From Melieria omissa (Eukaryota; Arthropoda; Insecta; Diptera; Ulidiidae), in the NCBI GenBank assembly GCA_963971225.1, contig OZ020267.1, forward strand, positions 6,847,574-6,911,573: a stretch of DNA of 64,000 nt, given 5' to 3'. This document shows positions 53,930 through 64,000 of the stretch, piece after piece. A program made the translations under genes and the position numbers. The first letter of the stretch is position 1. The number at the start of each line of letters is the position of its first letter. The notes beneath the pieces were generated by a model. That model saw only the letters and a list, made by a program, of their open reading frames with translations. It did no database searches and had not been told where the DNA came from.

Positions 53930-56335
53930 ATTGAGGTGGGTGAAGTTTGTGAACGATTTGAGCAGTTTTTTATGGGAATTTGGGTTTGCTGTATGAAGCT
54001 CAAAGTCTTCTTTCTGAATGATTTGCGATTTTTTTTATGGTAATTTTGTTGTTTTTTTTTTCGAAGACCATATTGAATATTGATATTGATACGTAAAGTC
54101 TTCTTTCTCAGATGACAATTTGACAAAATTTTTAAACCAAGTTATTGTTTTTTAAATTCTTTCTGAGACAACATTGAACCGCGTCGAAGTTTTGAACAAT
54201 TTGAGCCATTTTGAATAAGACATTTTATTTGTCTCTGTAATCTTTCTGACACGACATTGAACTGTGTCGACAAAAAAAGTTGTCTTTCAGATACCACGAT
54301 TTGAGCCTTTTTTAGGGAAAATTTAATTTTTCTCTAAAGTCTTTCTGCGAGGACTTTGAACCGGTTTAATTTTGTAAACGATTTTAACCACTTTTGATAG
54401 GATTTTTTTATTGCTGTATGAAGCTCAAAGTATTCTTTCAGAAACAATGATTTGAGCTCTTCTTATGGCAATTTTGTTGCTTTTTTCGAAGACAATTTGA
54501 AACCATTTTCTAGGGTTTCAATGCTGCCTCAGATGAAAATTTGACAAATTTTTTTAAGTAATTTTGTTGACCTCTCAAATATTTCTGAGATAACATTGAA
54601 CTGCGTGAAACTTGTAAATGTTTTCAATCATTTTGAATGGGAAATTTTATTTGGCTTTATAATTTTTCGGACACGGCATTGAACAGAACCATGTCGACAA
54701 CAAAAGTTGTCTTTCACAGGCTCCGGTTAGAGCCTTTTGTTATTCTTGTCTGAAGTTTTTTTTGCGAGGACCTTGAACCGTTTTTGTGAATTAATTGTGT
54801 GAACGATTGAACCACTTTCAATAGGGTTTTTTATTGCTGTATGAAGCTCAAAATATTTTTTTTTAACAATGATTTGAGCTCTTTTCATAGCAATTTTGTT
54901 GTTTTTTCGAAGACTTTATTGAATAGCGTAGACCTTGCGAACGCTTTGAAATATTTTCTATGGTTTCAATGCTGCTATTCTGTTTTAGATGAAAATTTGA
55001 CAAAAGTTTTAACCAAGTTATTGGTTTTCAAATTCTTTCTGAGATAACATTAAACCGCGTGGAATTTTTTTTTTACGATTTTAACCACTTTAAAATGGAA
55101 ATTTTATTTGTCTCTATAATTCTTCAGATACGATATTGCGCTGTGGGACCATGTCGACAACAAAAGTGTTTTTTTACAGACCACAATTTGACCTTTTTTT
55201 GTGATTTCGCTGTTATGTTGCCATATGGAAACATGCAACATTGCGAACATCTAACCCCTCTTTCGTTTCAAGATTTCAAACTTTTTTTTTGGTCCTTAGA
55301 GTAGTTTGAAGTTTTTGGAATAATACAAAATTAATAAACTGAATATTTAATGTTTTTTTTTAATATTCAAAATTTTTTTTAATGTTTTATCTTTACATTG
55401 ATAGAAGCAGACAGGAATAAGGGACATTTAAAATTTTACTTCTTACTTCAATTTAGTACAATTTTTTACATAATTTTAGATAAAGTAAAGAAAGAAATAT
55501 TCAATTTTTAGTTATGCGTACAAAACTTTATGTTTGAGTAATTATTAAAGCCACCAACAATTAAAACCATATCGTTTGCTGTCATATGACAACACTAAAA
55601 ACCAGTATAAATGTAAAAAAAATTACATAAAAAATTATTATAAAATTAATTTTAAAAATTATTATAAAAATTATGTATATATAACCGCAGAGAAGACTTA
55701 ATCGATAAATTACAATTTTAAACATTCCCTAGTAGAACACTGTAGTGAAAGGGTTAAGGACAATTTAAGTGTTCTCCAAAAGTCTTTCTGCAAAATCTTT
55801 GAACCGTTGAACTTTTTCAACGATTGGAACCACTTTTGATGGGAACTTTCATTACTGTCTAAAGTCTTTTTTTCAGTAACTTGAGTAATTTTCATGAGTA
55901 TTTTTATTGCTTTTTAAAGTTCTTCTGAGACGTTAATGAACCGTGTAAAGCGGAAATTGTGTGGCTATCTGAAGACTTTACAATGAGACAACATTGTAAG
56001 CCATTTTCAAAAGCATTTTTATTATTTTCTTAAAAAGTTTTTTTTCCAGGATATTAAAGCGTTTGGACAATTTTAGTAGTTTTTTGTAGAACATTTTATT
56101 GCTCTCCAAGTATTTGAGCCATTTTGGTTGAGAAATTGTTTGGCTATCTGAAGACTTAACAATGAGGCAACAATTTGAGCTTTTTTTGTATTTGAGTATT
56201 TTTGTTGCTAATTAAAAATTTGTTCAAGGCCATTAAAACGTTTGCACCTATTGGACAATTTGAGTAGTTTTTTATGGGATATTTTATTGCTCTTCAAGTT
56301 TTTGCAATAAGACTACAATTTAGGTTTTTTTAATG
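53930..56335. repeat. Tandem array, unit about 424 bp, interrupted by a TTAA element
   Basis: GCTGTATGAAGCTCAAA occurs at about 53989, 54413 and 54836, that is 424 and 423 bp apart. Sub-repeats such as TTTGAGC(C/T)(T/C)TTTT and AAAGTCTTTCTGCGAGGAC lie inside each unit. The array decays towards 56300. The TTAA element at 55201-55753 interrupts it. Confidence 0.85.
55201..55753. mobile_element. TTAA-type miniature element, family B copy 3
   Basis: Ends with TAGTGAAAGGG then TTAA (55754-55757). The left end is decayed (GTGATTTCGCTG). It aligns with 29865-30396, including the palindromes (GTTGCCATATGGAAAC near 55217, GCTGTCATATGACAAC near 55576), TTTGAAGTTTTTGGAATAAT and ACCGCAGAGAAG. Inserted in the 424-bp array. 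Confidence 0.8.
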
Positions 56336-56442
56336 ATATTTTAGTGTTTTCCAAAGTCTTTTTGCACCTTTTGATGCTTGACTGAGTTTTTAAAGTCTTC
56401 ATGAAGAAGATTACAGCTCGAAACAATTTTCTATTAAGTTGA

Positions 56443-56511
56443 GTTGGGTAGCTAGGCCTTAGTCTGGTAATTGGGCTGTCGTGCCAGTCAAGAAGAAGAA
56501 GAAGAAGATTA
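56443..56511 (+). mobile_element. SINE family 1, 3' fragment
   Basis: Only the last 70 bp are present: GGTAGCTAGGCCTTAGTCTG, AATTGGGCTGTCGTGCCAGT and an AAG tail (CAAGAAGAAGAAGAAG). This is 5' truncation, as expected of a retroposon copy. Confidence 0.8.
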
Positions 56512-58855
56512 AGTTGAGTTTGGAGTCCTCTGTGCTCTCTGAATGCAAATCGGCGCAGTCCATGACTGAAATTTAAAGAAACAACCGCCAACATGGACTT
56601 CAAAGTGCGCGTTGATGACAATAAAACCGCTGCGGCTGCCAGTTCCACTTCAATACACATATACACACATACATACACAGCCATACAAACAAGTCAAGAG
56701 TCGGCCACGCGTTAATCTCCACACTCATTTTTCACACCAGTGTAAATTGATAAACGCACAGACAGACAGACAACTGGGCGACTGGACGATGGACGATGGA
56801 CCGTCGACCGCGGACAGCGGTGACTAATGCGCCATGTCGAGTGTGATGAGCTGCGGTCGCTGATGGAATGGGCGTAAGTCGGCTGAAGGATACGCGGCGC
56901 GGTGCGGCGCAAAGCGACGTTTTGACTCGTGTTCAACTGGTTTTGACAGCTGGCCGACAACAATTGCGGCTGCGGCTGTGACTGTGACTTGCTGTTAAAT
57001 TTGTCCAAATGCATAACTGCAGCTTTTTGCTATTGTTGCAGTTGCTTTAGTTGTTTCTTTGCGCACGCGTTCGCTGTATTTTTTCTTCTTTAACTTATTT
57101 TGTGTTTATTCATGTTTTTGTTGTTGTTAATATTGGTGTTGTCATCATTGTTATTGGCCTCTTATCAATAAAGCCACGCGCGCGCACCACACGGACGCAA
57201 TCGAGCATTGCGGCGTCTTTCTGCATCGCTGCCGGCAACACTTGTCGCTGCCGTCATTCGGCCGGCTGCCGGCTGAAGACATAAATTGCGTTAGGATAAT
57301 AATCGCAGCGAATTTTGCACTTTTGTGCAGTCGCATCGAAATTGGAAAGACGAACGAACGAACAAACGAACGAACGGCAACGGTGATTGTATTCGCGCGG
57401 GTTGCCGACGCGCGCAGACACAAATTCAAAGCGCGCCAGATGCAAAATGACGCTGAGCGGCATTTAGAAATGCAACAACAATAACAATAACAACAATGCG
57501 CAAAGCATTTGAGAGAAACCGTTGAGTGTGGAGTCGAGTTCAAACGGGCTGGGCGCCATTTAAATAAAGATTTATTGCTCTAAGCAATTGTGAAGCTGCA
57601 CCAACAACAACAACAACAACAATAGCAACAACAACGAGTGCAATCACTATCGGCCAAGCAGCTGCAGGTGCATCTTTCGTTTAGCTTGTGTGCGCGTTTA
57701 TTTTACTTCTTTTGCTTTTTATGTTTCGTTTTGTTGTTGTTGTTGTTGTTATTGTTTTGTCTGTTCTTCCGCGTCAACGGCGGCAGCGATTATTCCGGTA
57801 GCTGTGCAAAAATCATTGAGATGAAAAATTAACTTCATAAGCGCGGATTATTGCACTCGAAATTCAAGCACGCGCGCTCGACTGCGCACACTGGACGTGG
57901 CGAACCGGCGCACCGGCGGCCGCTTTTTGCGCGAACGCAACGCGTTTGCCGTTGTACGTTGTCCTGGTCGCCGCCACAGCCGCTATCATCAAACAACACA
58001 ACGACTCGACTAAAAACAATAACAACAACTCACTGCTGTCCGTGGCATCACTTTCCGGCGCAGTGCATTTGTGGCAATGCCATTTCGCCGCCGCCATTCG
58101 CCATTCGTCGTGCGGCTCCGCCACGCTAATTACCAGCGACATTGATTACCATTTCCACACCAATAATACACGATGTCTTAACTGCGGATAATGAGCTCTA
58201 AAACGCATTTAGACACAACATAATTTTTCGCGCACCGACAGCGGCGAACAGCTGCGGCTCGCGGCGCAAAATCGCAAAACTGGCTTTTTGGCGGAAAATT
58301 CAATTTTAATTTTTCTCCCCATGCGGCCGAATTGGCCGGAACGGCACAACGGCTGCTCGAACCGGTGGAAACGCGACGGTGCACCGTTGGATGTGCCGTC
58401 GCTGATGCTCCCGATGCCACCTGCTGTTATTATCCTTTTCATCGGTCCAGTGATTGCAATTCGTCGCTTTGGCAGACCGCTGCCAGCTGGCCTTTCCAAC
58501 CAATATTCGACAGCTAACTGTGTGTGTCGAGGTGTGTGTGTGTGGTAGTGTGTGTGCGTGCCAATGCCAATGCCGGTGCAGTTCTTGTGCCGCTTTTGGC
58601 ATAATCAGTTTTACTGTATCGGTAACTGCAATCAAATGCAGCTACAACACTGGCAACTACAACAACAAAAACAACAACGACAGAAATAAAAGCAACGGTG
58701 CGATAATGCGATCATTATCAAGTTTGCTAGATTTTATTTCTCTATTTCTGTTTGCATTTGTTGCAAGGTTTTGCGAAACGATCGGAAGATCTGGTTGGCG
58801 CTAACTGTGGACCAGAGCACAGTGGACCAAAGGCCAATATTTTGCATTAAACATA
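56512..58855. other. Long GC-richer single-copy block
   Basis: Non-repetitive with a (GAAC) run at 57349-57377, CAA tracts at 57602-57640 and GTT tracts at 57730-57755. GC-rich stretches lie at 56880-56960, 57170-57290 and 57850-58500. Frames in all phases overlap (for example 58288-58548 plus against 58499-58209 minus). None has a recognisable domain or reading-frame bias that I can defend. Confidence 0.3.
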
Positions 58856-59394
58856 ATTAATAAGTTGTAGTTTGTTGGAGAACTAACGATGAGTTCGTTA
58901 ACGGTTGTAGTTGCTAACAACTAGAAGTTGGAAGCGTTATTATTTCTATTCTATTATAAACCCAAATGTGCCTACCGTACTATATGTAGTTCACTTTTTT
59001 CAAAGATTTTTCATTAATTGTGCTTTCAATCTACTAACCGATACCCTGATACATCCGATACCCGATACATCTCGGCATATTTGGGTTAGGTAGCACTCGT
59101 ACGCCTTTGTAAAAGAGAAGAATATAAATAGAAGAATATAATAGAAAAAGAAAGAACCCCAAACTACACGGAGGTCATTGAGAGTTCTTGGTAGAGCAGG
59201 AGATGCCTTGAATGTCGATGACTGACAAATTTGCGCGGTCAAGCAAAAGATACGTTCGGGGATGACAAAGCGTCCTCCACAGTGGGGTCTGCAGTGATCA
59301 CCAGGCTTCACACTAAAGGCCCTAGAAAACCCTTCAAACTACTCTAAGATCGTAGCCGCGTAAGGTAAAGCTGAGCAACAAGACACAATTAGCT
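58856..59394. other. Spacer, possibly LINE-derived at its right end
   Basis: Mixed composition. The right part (59160-59340) may be decayed LINE sequence because it runs into the RNase H remnant, but I cannot align it. Confidence 0.25.
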
Positions 59395-60355
59395 GACCCT
59401 TATATGAGTTCCAGGACACTGGACACTCTGGTGCTCTTGGTAACGAAGTAACCGATAAACTGGCCAATCTGGGATCAGAGATGGCAAACCAAATAAACCA
59501 GAGCCAGCAATAGGCGTTAGCGATGCAGATGTCCTACCATGGATCCATGAATAATGCGAACAGCCGCCACTGGCTAGTGCGTTGAGCCGCGAGTCAAATG
59601 CGACGCTCGAACCCATGTTCAAGACTCCGTGGCGTTAATACCGAAAAAAACAAAAATTTTTCTTTCGGCAGCTATCCTCTCAGCAGGAAACGGCAAACCT
59701 CTGAGAGTGAAATTGCCTTTGAAAAAGCTCCCAACTCGCCGTTCGGAATCGGCATAGAACTCTAGGTCCCTTCCATCCGTGTACAAATTCGCACGCACAA
59801 CATGGATGGTTGTGGGTGGCTAGGCCTTAGTGTCGTAATCGGACTGTCGTGCCAATCAATGAGAAGAAGTTCTTTTGGGGAAATGGATTGGAGCGAAATC
59901 CTGCAGAATCACGTAGTGTTTTGTAAAAGTGCCGAGTAAGGACAGAGCGGATTTTCTTCTTCGACTGGAGAAAGAAACTGCGCCTCATGAACGGAGCGAT
60001 CACAGGACACAATACATATGACCAACAGTTGACTAACATATGAATCATCGATGAACCGACATGCAAATCCTGTCCCGAAGACGAGGACACAACAGAGAAT
60101 TAATTACATTTACCACTATCCAGAGTTCTCGAGAAGCAGGGCGAAAAGCAATGATGGATCCTTAAGTTCCTCAAAGAAACCAGAAACTTCGGGGAAAGTA
60201 AGGACCCTTAATCATTTTCAAAACTCTCCTCTTTGCTTCTCCCCTATCCCTTCTCCTGCCTACTCCCGTGGGCAGAGTACAATGGTCCGAATAGACTGAG
60301 TGCTATAGAAGGCTTGTAGGCCTCCAGCCTAACTTCAAATCATCATCATCATCCC
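59395..60355 (+). mobile_element. RNase H end of a LINE, split by a SINE
   Basis: GTTCCAGGACAC starts the motif VPGH. After a small insertion-type frameshift the translation continues HSGALGNEVTDKLANLGSEM, a typical LINE RNase H signature (GHSGxxGNExAD). A SINE family 1 copy lies at 59563-59869. Beyond it the translation resumes with AITGHNTYDQQLTN and, after a stop, IIDEPTCKSCPEDEDTTE, the C-terminal TGH and C-x2-C tail. Then comes a PEFSRSRAK-type end (60117-60150) and 3' sequence with AGTACAATGGTCCGAATAG and a CATCATCATCATC tail at 60339-60352. The copy is dead. Confidence 0.75.
59563..59869 (+). mobile_element. SINE family 1, near full length
   Basis: Begins GCCGCCACTGGCTAGTGCG (a deletion removes part of box A), then CCGCGAG, TAATACCGAAAAAAAC, CTCAGCAGGAAACGGCAAAC, AATCGGCATAGAACTCTAGG and GTCGTGCCAATCAATGAG, ending in a short AAG tail. 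Inserted in a LINE remnant. No clear target duplication. Confidence 0.85.
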
Positions 60356-60479
60356 TCCGAGCCAAAGCTCTACAATGGTGCATACGGTACGATACGTCTT
60401 CTTCTTCCGCTACTTGTTCAATTACCAGTTAGAATTGCTACTATTGAAGAAATTGCATCACTTCCCAAGTTTATAAAGT

Positions 60480-61192
60480 CTAATTTAGCTTTGACACAGT
60501 TTCCTTGGAAAGCCTGATTGATATTAAATCTAACAGATATTGGTCCAATTGTAATGTATCTTTTCTGACCAGCTTATAAGCTTCACACTTATCGGAGATA
60601 CCCATTGTGCGTGAACATATCCTCATTTCGATAAGTGAATCAGAGCCATGCAAAAGCCAGCAATTGGTTTCTAAGACCGTCAACAAATTTGTCTCGAAAC
60701 GCTTAACTAAACCTCCAAAATAAGCGCAAACTTCAGGCAGTATTTGCTTATCGATTACAACGCGAGACTGTGGCACAGACTCCCTGCAAACATGATTCCT
60801 AACATTTTTGTCGATAAATTCAAGCATGTTGCGGCTCCAACCTTCTATTTCAACCTTAACCCATCTATATGTCCTGCGTATACGTGTAGGGAAACCGTTT
60901 TGTGTTGGTTTTAGTGAAAAGAGAACAAGAATGGTTATAACGAATGGAACTGAGGAAACATCTTAGAAGTAGAAACATAGTTATTAGAACATATCAGAAC
61001 TTTTAATTTGTTTCACGAATTTTCTACGTTCTTGCCTATTTTTATCTCTTAATACACTTATTGAAGCAGTTTCTAACATCCAGAAAGAGGTATAATCTAT
61101 AAAAACTATGGAATAATCAGCCGAATCGATCTATCAACGTCTAGAAAGATACATCATCGCCATGGAACCGTAAGTATACCAGTGATCAACAT
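60480..61192 (-). CDS. Candidate two-exon gene for a 160-residue protein with hydrophobic N terminus
   Basis: Minus-strand model. Exon 1 is 61192-61180 (ATG, four codons and one base) with a donor CTG|GTATAC at 61179. Exon 2 is 60949-60480, after a polypyrimidine-containing acceptor TTTCCTCAG at 60950, with a CTAAT branch-like motif about 35-40 bases upstream; the intron is 230 bp. Joined, the frame is open for 160 codons to a TAG at 60480-60482. The protein starts MLIT and has a hydrophobic stretch VPFVITILVLFSL (residues 5-17), fitting a signal peptide or membrane anchor. A basic segment RIRRTYR follows, then a helical-looking body with five cysteines (59, 79, 101, 116, 126). Composition is not biased by triplet tracts. 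I recognise no family. Weak points: the start context is ordinary, the donor is not GTAAG-type, no AATAAA is seen downstream and no TATA upstream. An alternative acceptor (TTCTAAG, 60962) keeps frame and adds three residues. It could be a pseudogene or chance. Confidence 0.35.
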
Positions 61193-61199
61193 CACCAGA

Positions 61200-62570
61200 C
61201 GATGCCAATCCATCAGTCTATCTGTCCATCAGTCCGCTGATTCACTCAATATCTCCGTAAATGACATTTTCTAGCCGACTTTGTCCACAGTTCCCGACTC
61301 GCCCAGTGTGCCCATTGAATATGTGGCAACCCTGTTCCCTCCGCACTGCTCAACGACGTGTTGTTGCCGCACGCCGAGCTGCACTTCACAGTTCGAACAC
61401 TGTAATTTCCGCCAGTGCAACTGTAACTGTCACTGGCTACAATCTTCAGGCATGCGGCCAGCGAGAAAACCCCAACACGACCGATGCAGCACATTTGCCG
61501 GCGTGATTGACAGCAAGCCGCATGCAACGGACGAGCCTTGCAGCGCAGACGTCGCGTTCTCGCTGTCGTTTCCTCATCACCGTCGCATGTGCGATGCCAC
61601 CGTTGCATTGCAAATCAGAGCTCAGCTGCGTGGACGGGCTTTTCCGTCAGGAAGCGGTTATTGTTGTTGTTGGCGTTGCTGAAGCTGCCAGTTGCAGTTG
61701 CAGTGGCCGCGTGTAAACAGCAGTAAATGGCTATACGTCCACTTCTAATCTAAATTATTGCATGCAACAATGACAATAGCGGTGGCAGCAGCAACAACGG
61801 ATCGAGCGGCGGCGCCAATTACGTCGGGTAATTTTATTCAAATATGTAATTGAGAAAAGTGCTCCTGTAATTCCGTCTCGAACGACTGCAATGCGAGTGG
61901 CAGATGGACAATTCTGTAAATGACACCTTTGGAGCGCGCTGGCGGCGAGCGACCGACAATTGCTGCTGTGCTCTGCTGCGGTCGCTGCCTTCGCCTCAGG
62001 CCATATCGCCTGTACTTACCGTTCCGGCGTAGGCCAGTTATAACCCAGAAGCTGGCCAACAGCTAATTGCAGCCGAAACGGTACCGCAAATGCGGGCCAA
62101 TCTCGACAGCAGTCGAACGGTCGCGAGCAGAATGCGAGCAGGGGCACGCAGGCTGAAGGCAAATTCGGCGCTTCGCTGCTGACTGTGAGACTTGTGGGCC
62201 ATGTGGTGCTGCAATTGTTGCTGTTGTTGACATTATTGACGTGTTGCGTATTCGATTGCCGAATTCCTGCGAAAGCAACGGTCAGCAGCAGTCGCTAATT
62301 TTCGTCTAACAATAGCGATATCCATTTAAATCGAGCAGTGTTTTTGCAAACAGTTGTCAAATGGTTGCAGTTCTCGAAACTGTATCGATATTGCTGACAC
62401 AGACTAATCCAGACAGCGACTAAAGCCAACAGTCACTATGTGCAGTTCGAGGAATGACATTTTCCAGCAAAATGTTTGCGTTTAAGTTTGCCAATGTGGA
62501 CAACTGAAACCATGGCAGGCAATGCAAAAAATATGTTGCAAATGCGATTGGATGTGGTTAGTACAAAAAG
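61200..62570. other. GC-richer single-copy block
   Basis: Non-repetitive, with TTG/CAG-type words at 61655-61700 and 62215-62235. Frames overlap on both strands over 61246-61716 and 61838-62278. No domain recognised. It lies upstream of the minus-strand candidate gene, so it could contain its promoter, but no core promoter motif is convincing. Confidence 0.3.
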
Positions 62571-63030
62571 ATTGCAGATTTAAAGTTTGTGTAGGTTGAT
62601 TCCCCGTACTATGCTTTGTAAAAGATTGCCTGGATTTACTTTAGTATGATTTAGTATGATGGGTTCGTCTAGTCGCCGCCGTCTAAAAAGTTCTATTGTG
62701 CTGGCAAAATTTTCGAGTTAGATGATTCAAAAAAGACCACAGACTCAGGTAGATCAAATCAAATGAATTTACATGAACATCTGTCAGACTTAAATCTTAA
62801 GGTTTAAATTATTTATAGTGACTAAATTCAAACTGATTCTACCGTCAACACTTATTGCTTTAGAACTTTTTTTCTACATAGAACATCAAAAACATTTGGA
62901 CACATTTTCGATGTAAAATTGTCTGAACTTTTAAAATTTGCAATCGAAATTTCATGCAAATCCAAATTGGAAACGTTTTATTTATTTTATTGACAGAAAA
63001 TAACCTTCTTTATTGAAAAAGTTTGTGGTT
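62571..63030. other. AT-rich spacer
   Basis: No recognised gene or repeat. Confidence 0.3.
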
Positions 63031-63034
63031 GCTG

Positions 63035-63620
63035 CCTCTGTAAGGAACACACTCGGAGGCCTAAAAAGCCTATTGTGATACCACATATTTTACCCGTTTT
63101 TGAAATGCGTATGCAACACTCTTTTTCCAACATGTATTGCAACAGAACAGCCGCCGTAGCTCAGCTGGCTAGTGCGTTGGGCCGCGAGGCAAGACTCTGC
63201 GAGTTCAATACTCCGTTGCGTTAACACCGAAAAAAAGAAAAACAACAATTTTTCTTTCGGCGGCTGTCCTTTTAGCAGGAAATGGCAAACCTCGGAGAGT
63301 AAAATTGCCTATGAAAAAGCTCCCAACTCGCCCTTCGAAATCGGCATAAAACTGTAGGTCTCCTACATCCTTGTAAAACCATTCGCACGCACAACACGGT
63401 TGGTTGCGGGTAGCTATGCCTTAGTCTCGTAATCGGGCTGTCGTGCCAGTCAAGAAGAAGAAGATTACAACAGGAATTTCAAGTCGATGGGAAAGGGGAC
63501 CTACAGTTTAACGCCATAGCGATAGAAGTAGACGAGCGTTTCACCAGCCCGAGCTAAGACTTGAACCTGGGGCCTCGGTATAAGAAGCCAGCGCGCTACG
63601 CGGTGGACTATTGAAGCCGA
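63035..63620 (-). mobile_element. SINE family 2, interrupted by SINE family 1
   Basis: The 3' part on the minus strand is at 63035-63135 (TTACAGAGG, GAGTGTGTTCC and ATGTGGTATCACAATAGGC on that strand). The tRNA-like head is at 63620-63540 (GGTTCAAGTCT as a decayed box B). The two parts are separated by a family 1 SINE in the opposite orientation. It matches 28439-28792 on both sides of the insertion but lacks part of the middle. Confidence 0.8.
63150..63464 (+). mobile_element. SINE family 1, full length, best copy
   Basis: Starts GCCGCCGTAGCTCAGCTGGC (box A TAGCTCAGCTGG). The box B-like GAGTTCAATACTCC is at about 63200. The body has CTTTCGGCGGCTGTCC, GCAGGAAATGGCAAACC, AAGCTCCCAACTCGCC and TCGGCATAAAACTGTAGG. 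It ends GTGCCAGTCAAGAAGAAG. Flanks ATTGCAACAGAA (63136-63147) and ATTACAACAGGA (63464-63475) agree at 10 of 12 positions and are the likely target duplication, inside SINE family 2. Confidence 0.9.
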
Positions 63621-64000
63621 CTGTTATCGTAATTGTAAAGAAATATGGGCATGTCGATGGATCCTACAACTGTTTGATCAAGCTTTCTTCAGGGATGTGT
63701 TTATAGGTTTACTAAAGAGTTTTTTCTTTAAGAGGAACATTTTTGGTTTGGGGAAACTTTTTAAGATTTTCCAGAAAACGCTTTCCAAATGCAAGTAGCT
63801 TAAGTAAGAAGCAAAGCAACTCAACAAATCGACAAATGCCGTTTTTTTTGTACCAATATTTGTAAGCGTTCCAATATCGCACGTAGGGTTTTATTTTGGT
63901 GAGATTTCATACTCAACTTTTTATTTATATATTTTTATGTATTTATTTATTAAGCCACTGAATGCAATAAAAATTCTTATAGACTAAGTTAAACACATTT
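63621..64000. other. AT-rich right flank
   Basis: No recognised gene or repeat. Confidence 0.35.

Overview
The window looks like euchromatic, gene-poor DNA from a higher fly. A tephritid fruit fly or relative is my best guess. The evidence is indirect: AT-rich background, many CAA/CAG/TTG triplet tracts of the kind seen in Drosophila-type non-coding DNA, a mauritiana-like mariner, RTE-clade LINE remnants, two tRNA-derived SINE families, and hAT-like and piggyBac-like miniature elements. No conserved multi-exon host gene is recognisable. Nearly every long open frame is a by-product of triplet tracts, satellites or GC-rich non-coding DNA.

The layout alternates between two kinds of sequence. 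The first is a set of GC-richer, mostly single-copy blocks with CAA/CAG tracts: about 3.89-4.17, 7.2-7.33, 12.4-13.8, 17.6-19.45, 23.1-24.03, 25.45-27.15, 30.75-32.15, 34.2-35.7, 37.0-38.35, 41.48-42.24, 44.46-44.68, 45.36-46.65, 47.04-48.5, 49.28-50.64, 53.3-53.9, 56.52-58.85 and 61.25-62.55 kb. They resemble intronic or intergenic regulatory DNA. The second is repetitive DNA: nine unrelated, diverged tandem arrays (units of about 66 to 424 bp) and many transposon remnants.

Transposon content. A 5'-truncated RTE-type LINE lies at 10.3-11.4 kb, with 3' fragments at 5.7 and 36.35 kb. LINE remnants with an RNase H tail lie at 20.0-20.56 kb (minus) and 59.4-60.35 kb (plus). SINE family 1 has copies at 20.78, 56.44, 59.56 and 63.15 kb; SINE family 2 at 21.1, 28.4 and 63.0 kb. 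An internally deleted mariner is at 43.24-43.98 kb. hAT-like miniature elements lie at 15.49, 40.51 and 44.68 kb, with a second short type at 29.38 and 42.40 kb. At least ten copies of TTAA-flanked (piggyBac-like) miniature elements fall into several families, and a fold-back element sits at 21.83-22.78 kb. Several TTAA elements are nested in other repeats, and neighbouring repeat copies preserve the empty target site, giving an internal relative chronology.

The best candidate for a host protein-coding gene is on the minus strand at 61192-60480: a two-exon model for a 160-residue protein with a hydrophobic N terminus and five cysteines. I do not recognise the family, and the model rests only on splice motifs and frame.
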